Positions 25,677 to 35,032 of a stretch of 64,000 bases of DNA are shown piece by piece. The notes below the pieces were generated by a model. It ran no database searches, was not told the origin of the DNA, and was given only the letters and a program-made list of their open reading frames with translations. This DNA is from Paenibacillus tyrphae (lineage in GTDB: Bacteria; Bacillota; Bacilli; Paenibacillales; NBRC-103111). The stretch's first letter is position 1. Every line of letters starts with the position of its first letter. The translations under genes and the position numbers were made by a program. The stretch lies in contig NZ_JNVM01000002.1 in the NCBI RefSeq assembly GCF_000722545.1, positions 305,477-369,476 on the forward strand, read 5' to 3'.

Positions 25677-28184
25677 CTAGCGCAGCGCTTGCCTCAAGAA
25701 GCGTCCGGTGTGAGAAGCTTCGCATGCGGCCACTTCCTCCGGGGTTCCCGCTGCGACAAGCGAGCCGCCTGCTTCTCCCCCTTCCGGGCCGAGATCGACG
25801 ATCCAATCCGACTCGCGAATGACGTCCATGTTATGCTCGACCACCATTACCGTATGGCCCGCATCGACCAGTTTGTTCAGCAAAACAAGCAGCTGCCGCA
25901 CATCACCGGGATGCAGGCCGGTAGTCGGTTCGTCCAGCAAATAGAGGGTATGGGTCTTTGTTTTTTTGCTCAGCTCCTTGGCCAGCTTGATCCGCTGCCC
26001 CTCTCCGCCCGACAGTGTCGTTACGGACTGGCCCCACTGCAAATAGCCGAGCCCCACCTCGCAAAGCAGTTCAATCGTTCTTGACATTTTGTCCTGATCC
26101 TTCAGGACGGACAAGCTTTCTTGAACCGTCATATCGAGCAGATCGGATATCGTATGGCCTTTGTAGGTAACACGCAGCACCCTGTCCTGAAACCTTCTGC
26201 CACGGCAGGCGGGACACCGCACTTCCAAATTCGGAAGAAAATGCATGTGCAGCGACAAAACGCCGAGCCCCTGGCAGTTCTCACATCGGCCGCCCGGCGT
26301 ATTGAACGAAAAATGCTTCGACGTCAGCTTGCTCCGCTTCGCTTCCGGCAAGCCGGCGAACAAGTTCCGAATCGAGGTAAACACGTCGGTATACGTCGCA
26401 ATATTCGAACGCTGCATCCGCCCGAGCGGTGACTGATCGACGGTAATCCAGTTCCCGATATGCTCCAGCCCAGTAATAGCTTCGCAGCCTTCACGCTTTG
26501 CGGCTTGTTCGTCCGGCGCGAGCAGATCAAACAGGAGCGTCGACTTCCCCGAACCGGATACGCCGGTTACCGAAATTAGGCAGCCGAGAGGAAACGAAAC
26601 GGTAATGTGCTTTAAATTCCGTGCGTGGGCATCCCGGATTGTCAGGAAGCTCCCGTTCCCCTGCCTTCTGGCCCGCCCCGGAGCCAAGCGGTGGCTCTCG
26701 TCCCGCAAATAAGCCCCCGTAACCGAGCTCTCGCACAACTTCAGAGTTTCCAAGGGACCCTCGCCGACGACGGTTCCTCCCATGGCACCAGCGCCAGGTC
26801 CCATGTCAATGACATGATCCGCCGCACGCATCACCTCGACGTCATGCTCGATGACAAGCACCGTATTTCCCAGATCGCGAAGCTGCTTCAGGACATGAAT
26901 CAACCCTTCCGTATCCCGCGGATGCAGCCCTGCCGAAGGCTCGTCCAAAATATACAGCACCCCTGTGAGACCGGAACCGAGCAAGGAAGCGAGCCGAATT
27001 CGCTGCGCCTCCCCTCCGGACAGCGTCACCGTCTGCCGGTGAAGCGACAAGTACCCTAAGCCGACATCGATTACCCGTCTCAGCCGCTCCGGCAAATCGT
27101 TCAGCACCGGCTCCAGCATCTCTCGTCCGGCCGGCGGCAAGCTGCTCGGCAAATCATTTAGCCATAACAGCACGTCATCCAGCGCCCAGGACGAAATCTC
27201 GGCAATCGCTGCTCCGCGCACCGTCACTTGGCGGCTTTCCTTGTTCAATTTTGTTCCTTGGCAGCCGGTGCACGTTTGCTGACGGAAATACGCCCCTACG
27301 GACGCCGAGCCGTTCGGGTCGCCGTCTTTTTCCAAATAGCGCCTCCACAAGATCGTAACGACGCCTTCGAATTTTCCTCTGCCGACCGTTTTCGGGGGCT
27401 GAACGTTCGGGAAATGCCGCAGGAAGTCTTCGCTTTCCACGCCGTAGAATAATAAATCGCGCTGAACCCGGCCGTATTCTTTCAACGGCAGATCCGGATC
27501 GAAGACGAAGGCGTAATGCTTGGCGGCAGCCTGTAGAATGCTGTTTTGGTAATCAATCAGGGATTCGTACCAAAAGGTCACGCATCCCCCGCGCAAGCTC
27601 AGCTCTTCGTCGAAGACGGCCTCCAGATTCAGGCTGGCTACGCTGCCGAGCCCGTCACACGTTCCGCAGGCGCCCTCCGGCTTGTTGAACGAGAAATGTC
27701 CCATCGTCAGCTTGGGAAGCTCGGCCGCACAGTTCGGGCAGCGGACGTACTGCGGTTGGCCGGACGCTTCGTCCTCCTCGCTCAAGCCGCCCGCCTCTTC
27801 GAACGAAGGCGGAACGGTCGAGCCGCAGGACGGGCACGGCCGCTCCCCCAGCTTGGCGTACAAAAGCCGCAAATACGTGTAGATGTCTGTCACCGTGCCC
27901 ACCGTCGACCGCGGATTGCGGTTCGTGACGTGCTGTCCTACGCTGATCGACGGAGATAATCCGGCGATGGAATCCACCTTCGGCTTGCTGATCGAATCCG
28001 TGACCATTCCCATCGATTCCATATACTGCCGCTGGCATTCCTTCTGCAGCGTATCCATCGCGAGCGTCGATTTCCCGGATCCGGACGGCCCGGTCAAGAC
28101 GACCAATCGATTTCTGGGAATCGACAACGAGATGTTTTTCAAGTTATTTTCACGGGCGCCTTGGATCAGGATAGCTTCTTTCAA
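25677..28184 (-). CDS. UvrA-like excinuclease paralogue (UvrA2-type)
   Basis: 835 residues, shorter than the housekeeping UvrA (about 950). Two ABC ATPase modules: Walker A LTGPSGSGKST near residue 35 and VTGVSGSGKST near 540; signatures TLSGGEAQRI and TLSGGEGQRI; Walker B YILDEPSAGLHP and YLLDEPTTGLHP. Zinc-binding CPSC/CPNC and CENC/CPAC pairs are present. UvrA2 proteins are linked to drug- or DNA-adduct tolerance and lack part of the UvrB-binding region; that role is inferred from length and family. Start: TTG at 28184, 7 nt after AAAGGAGGAG, with no better ATG. Confidence 0.88.
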   Translation of the reverse strand: MKEAILIQGARENNLKNISLSIPRNRLVVLTGPSGSGKSTLAMDTLQKECQRQYMESMGMVTDSISKPKVDSIAGLSPSISVGQHVTNRNPRSTVGTVTDIYTYLRLLYAKLGERPCPSCGSTVPPSFEEAGGLSEEDEASGQPQYVRCPNCAAELPKLTMGHFSFNKPEGACGTCDGLGSVASLNLEAVFDEELSLRGGCVTFWYESLIDYQNSILQAAAKHYAFVFDPDLPLKEYGRVQRDLLFYGVESEDFLRHFPNVQPPKTVGRGKFEGVVTILWRRYLEKDGDPNGSASVGAYFRQQTCTGCQGTKLNKESRQVTVRGAAIAEISSWALDDVLLWLNDLPSSLPPAGREMLEPVLNDLPERLRRVIDVGLGYLSLHRQTVTLSGGEAQRIRLASLLGSGLTGVLYILDEPSAGLHPRDTEGLIHVLKQLRDLGNTVLVIEHDVEVMRAADHVIDMGPGAGAMGGTVVGEGPLETLKLCESSVTGAYLRDESHRLAPGRARRQGNGSFLTIRDAHARNLKHITVSFPLGCLISVTGVSGSGKSTLLFDLLAPDEQAAKREGCEAITGLEHIGNWITVDQSPLGRMQRSNIATYTDVFTSIRNLFAGLPEAKRSKLTSKHFSFNTPGGRCENCQGLGVLSLHMHFLPNLEVRCPACRGRRFQDRVLRVTYKGHTISDLLDMTVQESLSVLKDQDKMSRTIELLCEVGLGYLQWGQSVTTLSGGEGQRIKLAKELSKKTKTHTLYLLDEPTTGLHPGDVRQLLVLLNKLVDAGHTVMVVEHNMDVIRESDWIVDLGPEGGEAGGSLVAAGTPEEVAACEASHTGRFLRQALR

Positions 28185-28358
28185 CTATACTCCTCCTTTA
28201 TCGTAGATCTTGCGAACGAATCATAATCGTTTCGACTCCTTTCCTCATTCGAGCTCATCCCCATCATACTACATTGATGCAAATGTGAAGGTTCGAGAGA
28301 TTATATCCCCGCTAAATAAGTTTTTTCTTATCGAACATTCGACACGTACTTTAGAGTT

Positions 28359-28523
28359 TTAAATGAAGACTCCGGTGTGAGACACCCTGAACGCGAAATC
28401 TTCATCCGGAACATCCTCCGTGCCGCCCCGAAACGCGCCGGGAAAAGGCTCGGTCAAGATGCCGGTAAACAAATAGGCCGATCCCGCGGATTCATCTCCG
28501 ACCAGGAACGGCCTTGCCTTATG
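28359..28523 (-). pseudogene. Possible 3' remnant of an unidentified gene
   Basis: In the 350-nt gap upstream of the UvrA-like gene, an open frame of about 54 codons (KARPFLVGDESAGSAYLF ... FRVSHTGVFI, TAA at 28359-28361) has coding-like composition but no usable start codon or ribosome site. It may be the tail of a deleted gene. I do not recognise the family. The rest of the gap (28185-28358) is AT-rich and should hold the UvrA-like promoter. Confidence 0.3.
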
Positions 28524-28536
28524 TCATATATGTGCT

Positions 28537-29382
28537 TCATTTGTTGAGCAGACGCAGCACAATCGATTCATACCATCGCCATGGGAGCAGCGCCTTGCTC
28601 CCCAGACCCAGTCTAGCCCCGCGCCCGAGCGGATAACGCAGCTTGGGATGCTTCGAGCGGACGACGCGGACGATGGTATCCGCCACCTCCGCCGCGTCCG
28701 GAGCGGTAGCGGCAGCTTGCTTCGAGTAACGCAGCACCTTCTCCAGCAAATGCCGGTAAGGCGAAGCTTCGGAGGTGCACATCGAGGCGAAGCCTTTTTG
28801 CCAAATGTCCGTCTTGTAGGCGCCCGGCTCGATAAGCACGACGTTAACGCCGAAGGGCTTCATTTCGAGCCGTAACGACTCGCTGAAGCCTTCCACGGCG
28901 AACTTGGACGTGCTGTAAGGCGCATAGCCGGGGAAGCCGCTGCGGCCGCTGATGCTGCTGACGTTGACGATGCACCCGGATCTCCGTTCCCGCATATGCG
29001 GAAGCACGGCCTTGGTCGCCGCGATCACACCGAATACGTTCGTCTCCAGCTGCTGTCTCCATAGCTCCATCGGCACATCCTCCACATAGCCGCCGACGGC
29101 GAAACCGGCATTATTCACGAGCACGTCGATCCGGCCGTACGTTTTGACAATCGAACCGACGGTTTGCCCAATCGCCTCGTGATCGGTAACATCCAGAGGC
29201 ATGATGTCGATCAGCTCCTGTACCCCGCTGCGCTCCGCGTGCTCCTGAAGCGCATCACTTTTGTCCGGATTGCGCATCGTCGCCACGGTTCTGTAGCCAG
29301 CGCGAGCAAGCGCGACCGACGTCAACAAGCCGAAGCCGCTGGACGCGCCTGTCACCAAAGCAACCGGTTGGGCATTGTCCAT
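28537..29382 (-). CDS. Short-chain dehydrogenase/reductase (SDR)
   Basis: 281 residues. NAD(P) motif TGASSGFGLLTS (TGxxxGxG), NNAG in LVNNAGFAVGG, catalytic Ser-Tyr-Lys as NVSSISGRSGF and YAPYSTSKFAVEG. Classical SDR of the retinol-dehydrogenase-like group; C-terminus about 40 residues longer than the minimal family and basic. Start ATG at 29382 with GGAGGG. It follows the GNAT-like gene by 29 nt on the same strand and is probably the last gene of the KAS III operon, adding an alcohol/ketone redox step. Confidence 0.88.
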   Translation of the reverse strand: MDNAQPVALVTGASSGFGLLTSVALARAGYRTVATMRNPDKSDALQEHAERSGVQELIDIMPLDVTDHEAIGQTVGSIVKTYGRIDVLVNNAGFAVGGYVEDVPMELWRQQLETNVFGVIAATKAVLPHMRERRSGCIVNVSSISGRSGFPGYAPYSTSKFAVEGFSESLRLEMKPFGVNVVLIEPGAYKTDIWQKGFASMCTSEASPYRHLLEKVLRYSKQAAATAPDAAEVADTIVRVVRSKHPKLRYPLGRGARLGLGSKALLPWRWYESIVLRLLNK

Positions 29383-29410
29383 GGAATTCCCTCCTTCTCC
29401 TGCTCCTATC

Positions 29411-30571
29411 TCAAAATTTATATTTTTTCATAAGCGGGATGCCGATGCCGTTCAGCGTCTTGTGCAACAGCGTCCAGCCCGAACGCCGGCGGAAGGGCAG
29501 ATGCCGGTCGTAAACGGCGCTGTATTCGATATCCGCGACCGCTCCGCGGTTGCGCTTAAACTGCGCGGCCCCCGAGCTTTCGTGGAGCAGATGGCCGTTC
29601 GTCCGGGCAATGCCGATCAGCACCGACGACAGCATGCGGTACAAGCCGAGCTCCTGCGGGAGCGACGTATCGTAACCGAAGATCGGCGTGGTCATCACCC
29701 CGTTGCGGCAAAAGAAGCCAAGCACCGCATCCAAGCGTCCCGTCGGCTTATGACGAAGCGCATGAAGCTCCAGCAGCCCTTCCTTCCAAGCCAGCTTGAA
29801 AAAGCTCGCTCCAAACTGCGGATTGTGGTACGAATATTTGTCCAAATAAAGCGCCCGGTACAGGTCCGCCAGCCGGGGCATATCCGCCTCCGTCAGCTCC
29901 TCCGGACCGACGGCTTCGTAGCGGTGTTTGTCCAGCAGTCCGTAGTCTCGTTTCAACAGCCAGCGGGCTTTGGCATTCATCCAGGCATCGTCCGACGGCT
30001 TGAGCATGTAAACCTGCCGGCTCGGAACCATGCGGAAGCCCAGCTTCTCCAGCATATCCATCATCGTGGCGTTCGTCGTCCGGTTGAGGGACCGGAAAAT
30101 CAGCGTATGCTGCGGAAACGAACGGAGCAGGAAACGGACCGTATCTTCCATTTCCTCGTCAGACAGCTCGGGATACAAATTGGTCGACAGCAGCCAGTTG
30201 TTGACGTGTACCGTACGGTTGAACCCGCTCCCTTTTAGCAGCCAGCCCATAGCGGTAAGCAATCCGCGGAGCGCAATCTCCGTCGGGCGGGAGTTCAGCA
30301 TGTACAGCTCCTGCTTCGCGTAGCTGACGTAGTGGGTGTACGGAGAACAGACATACGAATTATCGTATTCCTTTTCATTGACGGTCACCGGCAGTACCTT
30401 ATCGTTCAGTTGAAGCACGTGCAAAGCCGTGGACAGGTTGGGCACGAAAGTTTCGACCGGCTGGCGGAGCAGCGGAAGCAAGTAACGCTTGGCATAGCTG
30501 CCGTCCGGCGTCACAGGCCAATCAAACTGCCCGACCGATTCCCTATCGAATAAGCGCAGCATCGAGGTCAA
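29411..30571 (-). CDS. GNAT/FemAB-like acyltransferase of the KAS III operon
   Basis: 386 residues. Two GNAT-like halves can be discerned (segments around RPTEIALRGLLTAMGWLL, HTLIFRSLNRTTNATMMDMLEKLGFRMVPSRQVYML and LYRMLSSVLIGIARTNGHLLHESSGAAQFKRNRGA). The layout resembles large acyltransferases seen beside F390-synthetase-like genes. It probably transfers an acyl group to an amine or hydroxyl. The best start is TTG at 30571, 7 nt after AGGAGG; the next ATG (30562) is 16 nt away. It overlaps the adenylating-enzyme gene by 29 nt. Family call is moderate. Confidence 0.65.
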   Translation of the reverse strand: MTSMLRLFDRESVGQFDWPVTPDGSYAKRYLLPLLRQPVETFVPNLSTALHVLQLNDKVLPVTVNEKEYDNSYVCSPYTHYVSYAKQELYMLNSRPTEIALRGLLTAMGWLLKGSGFNRTVHVNNWLLSTNLYPELSDEEMEDTVRFLLRSFPQHTLIFRSLNRTTNATMMDMLEKLGFRMVPSRQVYMLKPSDDAWMNAKARWLLKRDYGLLDKHRYEAVGPEELTEADMPRLADLYRALYLDKYSYHNPQFGASFFKLAWKEGLLELHALRHKPTGRLDAVLGFFCRNGVMTTPIFGYDTSLPQELGLYRMLSSVLIGIARTNGHLLHESSGAAQFKRNRGAVADIEYSAVYDRHLPFRRRSGWTLLHKTLNGIGIPLMKKYKF

Positions 30572-31886
30572 GGCCGAACCTCCTCTCCACCCGCCGAAGC
30601 TTCCGGTCTCCCGGCCGAAAAGCATACGCCGTAAATTCGAATCCTGGCGTACGGCAGCCGATCCGATCGCACAGACCGGTCAAGGCGTTCGCCACGGCCG
30701 TCTCGGTCTCCGCCCGTTTGCCGTCCGCTACTTGCAGGGAAACTTCCAGCCGGTTCGGCGCGTGAAGCACGACGCGATACGCTTCGATGTCGCTGGAGGC
30801 GGCAAGCAGTGCCCGGCTGACGAAATCGGGGAATACGCGCACCCAGCCTTCCCCATCGCGCGCCGGAAAATAGAACAAGTCGTCGCAGCGCCCTTCGATC
30901 GTTTCAATCGCCATAAACGGCGATCCGCAAGGACAAGGCGCCGAACGTTCGGTCAGCACGTCATTCAGCCGGTAGCGGATCATCGGCTGCGCCATTCTGG
31001 AAAAATCGGTAATAACCGGAACGAACTTCCGCAGCTTAAGGTCAACATATTCTTTCTGAATGACTGCGATATCTTCATTCATATGCAGCGTACCGTGAGC
31101 GCATGTAGCGGCAAGAAAACCTTCGGTACACTGGTAAACCTGATGCAGCGTCAGGCCGAATGTTTCCTCGATATACCGGCGGTCGAGCGGGTCCAGCACC
31201 TCGGCTACCGACACGATGCGCCCGGGCGCAATCGATAACCGCCCCTCTCTTTGCCGCTCCGCAAGCAGGCGAAGCATGGAAGGCGGCGCAACGAGCAACG
31301 TCGGCTGCTGCTCCCGGAGCCGGCCCAGATGACGCTCCAAAGGATCGAGCAGATCGTAGAACCAGAATTGCAGCCGCCGGCTTCCTACAGCAGCATACAA
31401 GTTGCTGTTGGCGCGCAAAAAAAAGGCAATGCGGTGCTTGCCGAGCAGCGATCCCGGCAGCACCTTGGCCAGCACGGCACCCACCCAGGCCAGCCGTTCC
31501 TCCCGGCTGACGAGAAACAGTCCCCGGTGGCCCGACGTTCCGGATGATAAGCCGATGGTCGTCCCGCCGATCATCGGAGTGAAATCCCGCGTTTGTTCCG
31601 CGCGGAGCGCCAGAGCAAAGGCATCCTCTTGAAGGATTCCTGCCGTATTCAGACGGTCAAACTGCTCCATCATGATTTGTTTGTCGATCATCGGAAACTC
31701 CCGCCACTCCGACAGCGGACGATTCCCCCACCATTCGCGGTAAAAGGGGGATTGCAGCCGAACCTGGCTCAAATGGCTCCGGATGCGCGCTTCCTGCCAC
31801 CGCTCAAGCGAAGCCCGGTCCGTCCATCGGCGTCCATGGCGGGTAAGCCAATAACGGAATAAAATGCGCAGAGAATCAGTGAGCAT
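30543..31886 (-). CDS. F390-synthetase-related adenylate-forming enzyme (PaaK-like)
   Basis: 447 residues. Nucleotide loop GLSSGTSGHRGLFLVS, then YQCTEGFLA (A5-like) and RMAQPMIRYRLNDVL, and a CPCG motif, all features of phenylacetate-CoA ligase/coenzyme F390 synthetase-like proteins. It would activate a carboxylate as an acyl-adenylate. The ATG at 31886 overlaps the MBL-hydrolase stop (TGATG), and GAGGAGGGG precedes it, so the two are coupled. Members of this clade are usually found in small biosynthetic operons with KAS III and epimerase genes; their substrate is not known to me. Confidence 0.82.
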   Translation of the reverse strand: MLTDSLRILFRYWLTRHGRRWTDRASLERWQEARIRSHLSQVRLQSPFYREWWGNRPLSEWREFPMIDKQIMMEQFDRLNTAGILQEDAFALALRAEQTRDFTPMIGGTTIGLSSGTSGHRGLFLVSREERLAWVGAVLAKVLPGSLLGKHRIAFFLRANSNLYAAVGSRRLQFWFYDLLDPLERHLGRLREQQPTLLVAPPSMLRLLAERQREGRLSIAPGRIVSVAEVLDPLDRRYIEETFGLTLHQVYQCTEGFLAATCAHGTLHMNEDIAVIQKEYVDLKLRKFVPVITDFSRMAQPMIRYRLNDVLTERSAPCPCGSPFMAIETIEGRCDDLFYFPARDGEGWVRVFPDFVSRALLAASSDIEAYRVVLHAPNRLEVSLQVADGKRAETETAVANALTGLCDRIGCRTPGFEFTAYAFRPGDRKLRRVERRFGLDLDAALIR

Positions 31887-32770
31887 CAGAGCGGTTCCCC
31901 TCCTCGAATCCACTTCCCCCAAATCTCCGGGCAGTGAGAAGGAACGATACGCAATGTTGGGTAACGCTCGTGTAGCCGAACGAGTCGTTCGAAGCTGTCC
32001 CGGTACTGGCGCCGGTCCGGCATGATCAGTCCGGCAAGCGGGTGCGGCGGGCGATTCTCGCGGATCGCCCGGCTCGACCAGGCCGCATCGGCACAGAGCA
32101 AATAATCGTGGCGCTCCGTTGACAAAAGCAGCCCGATCTGCCCGTCTGCATGCCCGGGAAGGTCGACTGCAAGCAGACTGCCGTCACCCATCACATCGAT
32201 GCCGTAGGAAAAGGGGAAGTCTGCCGGCAGCTCGACCTTCCGGTCCCGGAGAATCGGCTGCGAGCGGCGTTCGAACGATTCCGGCAGCAGCCCCGGCAGG
32301 TACGCTCTGCGCAGCGCTGCCAATCCGCGCAAAGACTTCACCGCGTTGTACGCCTCCGGCACGTACAAAAATGTGGCGTTCGGGAAATCGCGCAGACCGG
32401 CCACATGATCGGCATGAAAATGCGTCACGATCACCGTCTGCACCTGCTCCGGAGTCACCCCGCACGCTGCAAGCTGCCGCACCGCGCTTTCCTCCTCGCG
32501 GAATACGACGGGCGTAATCATACGGTACAGCCGCTCCGGCAGCCGGTTCGTTTCCCGGATGAACCGCTCCGAATATCCGGTGTCGACGACAATCGCGCCG
32601 AACACCGGATGCTTGATGCAGGCAAATATCGCCGGAATGTGGCACGAACGCAGCGAGCCGCCCCGAAGCGTGACCCATTCCGGGTGCGTGCAATAGCCTG
32701 CCGCGAACAAGCGCAGCTTGACCTTAGGGATCGGCAGCCCTCTGTCTTCTCTCTGTTGTCTAGATGTCAT
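31886..32770 (-). CDS. Metallo-beta-lactamase-fold hydrolase
   Basis: 294 residues. Metal site VIVTHFHADHVAGL (HxHxDH), followed by a conserved His after VDLPGH and LLCADAAW (metal-bridging Asp). It resembles the quorum-lactonase/thioester hydrolase branch of the superfamily. In an operon with KAS III and an acyl-activating enzyme it could release or edit an acyl or lactone product; that is inference. ATG at 32770 with GGAGGAG; overlaps the epimerase gene by 11 nt. Confidence 0.85.
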   Translation of the reverse strand: MTSRQQREDRGLPIPKVKLRLFAAGYCTHPEWVTLRGGSLRSCHIPAIFACIKHPVFGAIVVDTGYSERFIRETNRLPERLYRMITPVVFREEESAVRQLAACGVTPEQVQTVIVTHFHADHVAGLRDFPNATFLYVPEAYNAVKSLRGLAALRRAYLPGLLPESFERRSQPILRDRKVELPADFPFSYGIDVMGDGSLLAVDLPGHADGQIGLLLSTERHDYLLCADAAWSSRAIRENRPPHPLAGLIMPDRRQYRDSFERLVRLHERYPTLRIVPSHCPEIWGKWIRGGEPL

Positions 32771-33764
32771 GCTTACTCCTCCACCAATGAGCAAAAGCTT
32801 CCATTCCTTCGTTCACGCGAATTTTAGGCGAATAGCCCAGCTCCCTTCGGGCCGCGCTAATATCCAGCGTCTGGCTTCTCCCAATCATGCCCGCGACCGC
32901 CCGGGTGAGCATCGGTTCTCCCCGGCCGGGAATCAGTCGGGTGGACAGCTCCATCAGCGCAGCCACGCCGTAGGCTGCGGCATAAGGAAGCCGTTTGAAC
33001 CGGACCGGAACGCCCAGTTTCCCAAGCAGCTTGCTTACCGCCTCGCCAAAAGCCATCGGCTCGCCATTCGTAATATTGTAGACGCGTCCCGCCACAGTAG
33101 CGGCCGGAGCCGCTTCGCACAGCAGCAGCGCATCGACGGCATTATCGACATACGTCAAGTCGATGAGCGCCTTCCCGCCTCCGATCAGTGGGATACCCTG
33201 CACCGCATTGGCTTCGATCAGCCGCGGCAAAATCGAAGCGTCGCCCGGACCGAACATGGCGCGCGGCCGCACGATAACGGTCTCCAGCCCTGCCGCCCCG
33301 GCCCGCACCACGGCCTCCTCGGCCAGCCGCTTCGTCGCGGCGTACGGGCTGGCTTGACGGCGTGGCAGCGGGTCCGATTCCCGGACGCCCAGCCGGTGGG
33401 TACTGCCAAAATACACGCTGGGCGTCGACACGTGAATAAGCCGGCCGACCTGATGCTTCAGGCAGCCGGCGATAACATGTTCCGTTCCGAGAACGTTGCT
33501 ATCGTAAAAGTCGTTGTATGGCCCCCACGATGCCGACAACGCGCCGCAGTGAAAAACTGCCTGCTGACCGGCACAAGCGGCGTCCATCCGCTCCCGGTCC
33601 CGCAGGTCCGCCTGCATGAAACGGATGCCCTGCCGCTGAAGCTCTTCCCCGATCGCCGGTTGTCTGCCTATCGCGGTAACGCTCCAGCCCTCGTCCCGGA
33701 GCCGGAGAGCAAGCCGTCTGCCCAGAAAGCCTGTTCCTCCCGTCACTAAGGCATTCCTGTTCAT
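32760..33764 (-). CDS. NAD-dependent epimerase / 3-beta-HSD-like reductase
   Basis: 334 residues. Rossmann motif VTGGTGFLGRRLA (GxxGxxG), YxxxK as SPYAATKRLAEE, and the extended-SDR C-terminal half. It is close to the OleD-like/3-beta-hydroxysteroid dehydrogenase group, which reduces 2-alkyl-3-ketoacids formed by thiolase-type condensing enzymes; whether that chemistry applies here is inference from the KAS III neighbour. ATG at 33764 has GGAGGG 6 nt upstream and overlaps the ATP-grasp stop. The long upstream extension of the frame is a shadow of the ATP-grasp gene. Confidence 0.85.
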   Translation of the reverse strand: MNRNALVTGGTGFLGRRLALRLRDEGWSVTAIGRQPAIGEELQRQGIRFMQADLRDRERMDAACAGQQAVFHCGALSASWGPYNDFYDSNVLGTEHVIAGCLKHQVGRLIHVSTPSVYFGSTHRLGVRESDPLPRRQASPYAATKRLAEEAVVRAGAAGLETVIVRPRAMFGPGDASILPRLIEANAVQGIPLIGGGKALIDLTYVDNAVDALLLCEAAPAATVAGRVYNITNGEPMAFGEAVSKLLGKLGVPVRFKRLPYAAAYGVAALMELSTRLIPGRGEPMLTRAVAGMIGRSQTLDISAARRELGYSPKIRVNEGMEAFAHWWRSKHDI

Positions 33765-35032
33765 GATGTCCCTCCGTTCCATTCGATATCGCCGGTCGAA
33801 GCTTCCATAAGCGTCTGCTTGCGGGCAGACGCGGCTCTCCGCAGCTCCAAGAGCAGAAAAAGCTGCTCCGCAAAAGGCCGCGGGTCGCTCCAGCGGAACA
33901 CGACATCCCGGGCCGCGGCATACTTCGATAGCCATGCCGCGAAGGCTCGCCACGAGCGGCTTTCCGTAAGCCCGCAAGCCAGCATGGGCACTCCCAGCAT
34001 CCCCCGCGCTTGCGGCTGCGGCTCGATCACCGATTCGCCCAGCGCTTCCGGCTGAAGCAAGGTCGAGGCCAGCCCATCCTCCGGCTGGAACAGATGGATG
34101 CCGCTTGTCGTCCGCGGATTGCATTCGATGGCGTACAGCTCTCCCTGCTCCGTCTCGATAAAATCAAACGCGATTTGCCCGGTGAACCGTTCCATGCGGA
34201 CAAACTGCCGTACCCATTCAAGCAGGCCGGAATGGTACAGCGGCTCGAAATATACGCTGGCTCCGCCGCGAACCGCGTAATCCGCCGCGTAGGCGGCATG
34301 CGCCGCCAGCCGGCCTTCATGCGCGATGCTGTAGGTACACAGGGTTCGCCCGGGGATGAACTGCTGAACAACCCAAGGATAGCTTTCGGCTTCCAGTCGG
34401 ACTTCGGTTGGGAGTTCCCCGGTAATCCGAGTCCTCTCCGTCGCTGCCGCCCCTGCTTCCCCGCCGCCTGGCCTCACGATTCGAACCTTGGAAGCGAAGC
34501 GTGAAAATTCCGGCTTCACAACATAGCCGTCGCGGAACGCTTCCTCAGAGTTAGATGCGATTCGTACCGTGAATTGAACCCACTCCTGCGGAGAGCGTAC
34601 CCGTTCTGTATGCGGAACAGACAAGCCGAGCTCTCGGGCCCGGCAGATGAATTCCCATTTGCTGTGCAGCCGCCGAAGCTGCTCCAGCGGCGGAGCGACG
34701 ACGCCGCATATCCGGCTGAGCCGTTCCAACCCGGCCGACACGTAAAAAATCTCCTCGCAGGTCGGGATCAGCCAAGTGATGCGTTCGCGCCGCACGATCT
34801 CTTCGAGCGTCGCAACGAAGCATTCGGGCTCGCGTACCGGAGCGGGTACCGCATGACTGCGGGCAACGGCTTTCGATGCGCGGCACAGGTGATACCGCAC
34901 GCTTTCGGCCGCGTGCACCTCGCAGCCGGCGGCAGCGAGCAGCCGAGCCAGCTCCAGGGCTGCAGGAGCGCGGCCGCCGGTAATCAACACCTTAGGATGC
35001 TCAGCCCAAGCTCCTAACCGTCTAGTAATCAA
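33761..35032 (-). CDS. ATP-grasp domain ligase
   Basis: 423 residues. The N-terminal preATP-grasp domain has VLITGGRAPAALELARLLAAAG. The ATP-grasp core has YVVKPEFSRFASKVRI, PWVVQQFIPG, and metal-binding IAFDFIETEQGELYAIECNPRTTSGIHLF (E...N). These enzymes join a carboxylate to an amine or thiol via an acyl-phosphate. Start: TTG at 35032 with GGGAGG 8 nt upstream, inside the last codons of the KAS III gene; the TTG at 35038 lies too close to that site. Substrates unknown. Confidence 0.85.
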   Translation of the reverse strand: MITRRLGAWAEHPKVLITGGRAPAALELARLLAAAGCEVHAAESVRYHLCRASKAVARSHAVPAPVREPECFVATLEEIVRRERITWLIPTCEEIFYVSAGLERLSRICGVVAPPLEQLRRLHSKWEFICRARELGLSVPHTERVRSPQEWVQFTVRIASNSEEAFRDGYVVKPEFSRFASKVRIVRPGGGEAGAAATERTRITGELPTEVRLEAESYPWVVQQFIPGRTLCTYSIAHEGRLAAHAAYAADYAVRGGASVYFEPLYHSGLLEWVRQFVRMERFTGQIAFDFIETEQGELYAIECNPRTTSGIHLFQPEDGLASTLLQPEALGESVIEPQPQARGMLGVPMLACGLTESRSWRAFAAWLSKYAAARDVVFRWSDPRPFAEQLFLLLELRRAASARKQTLMEASTGDIEWNGGTS

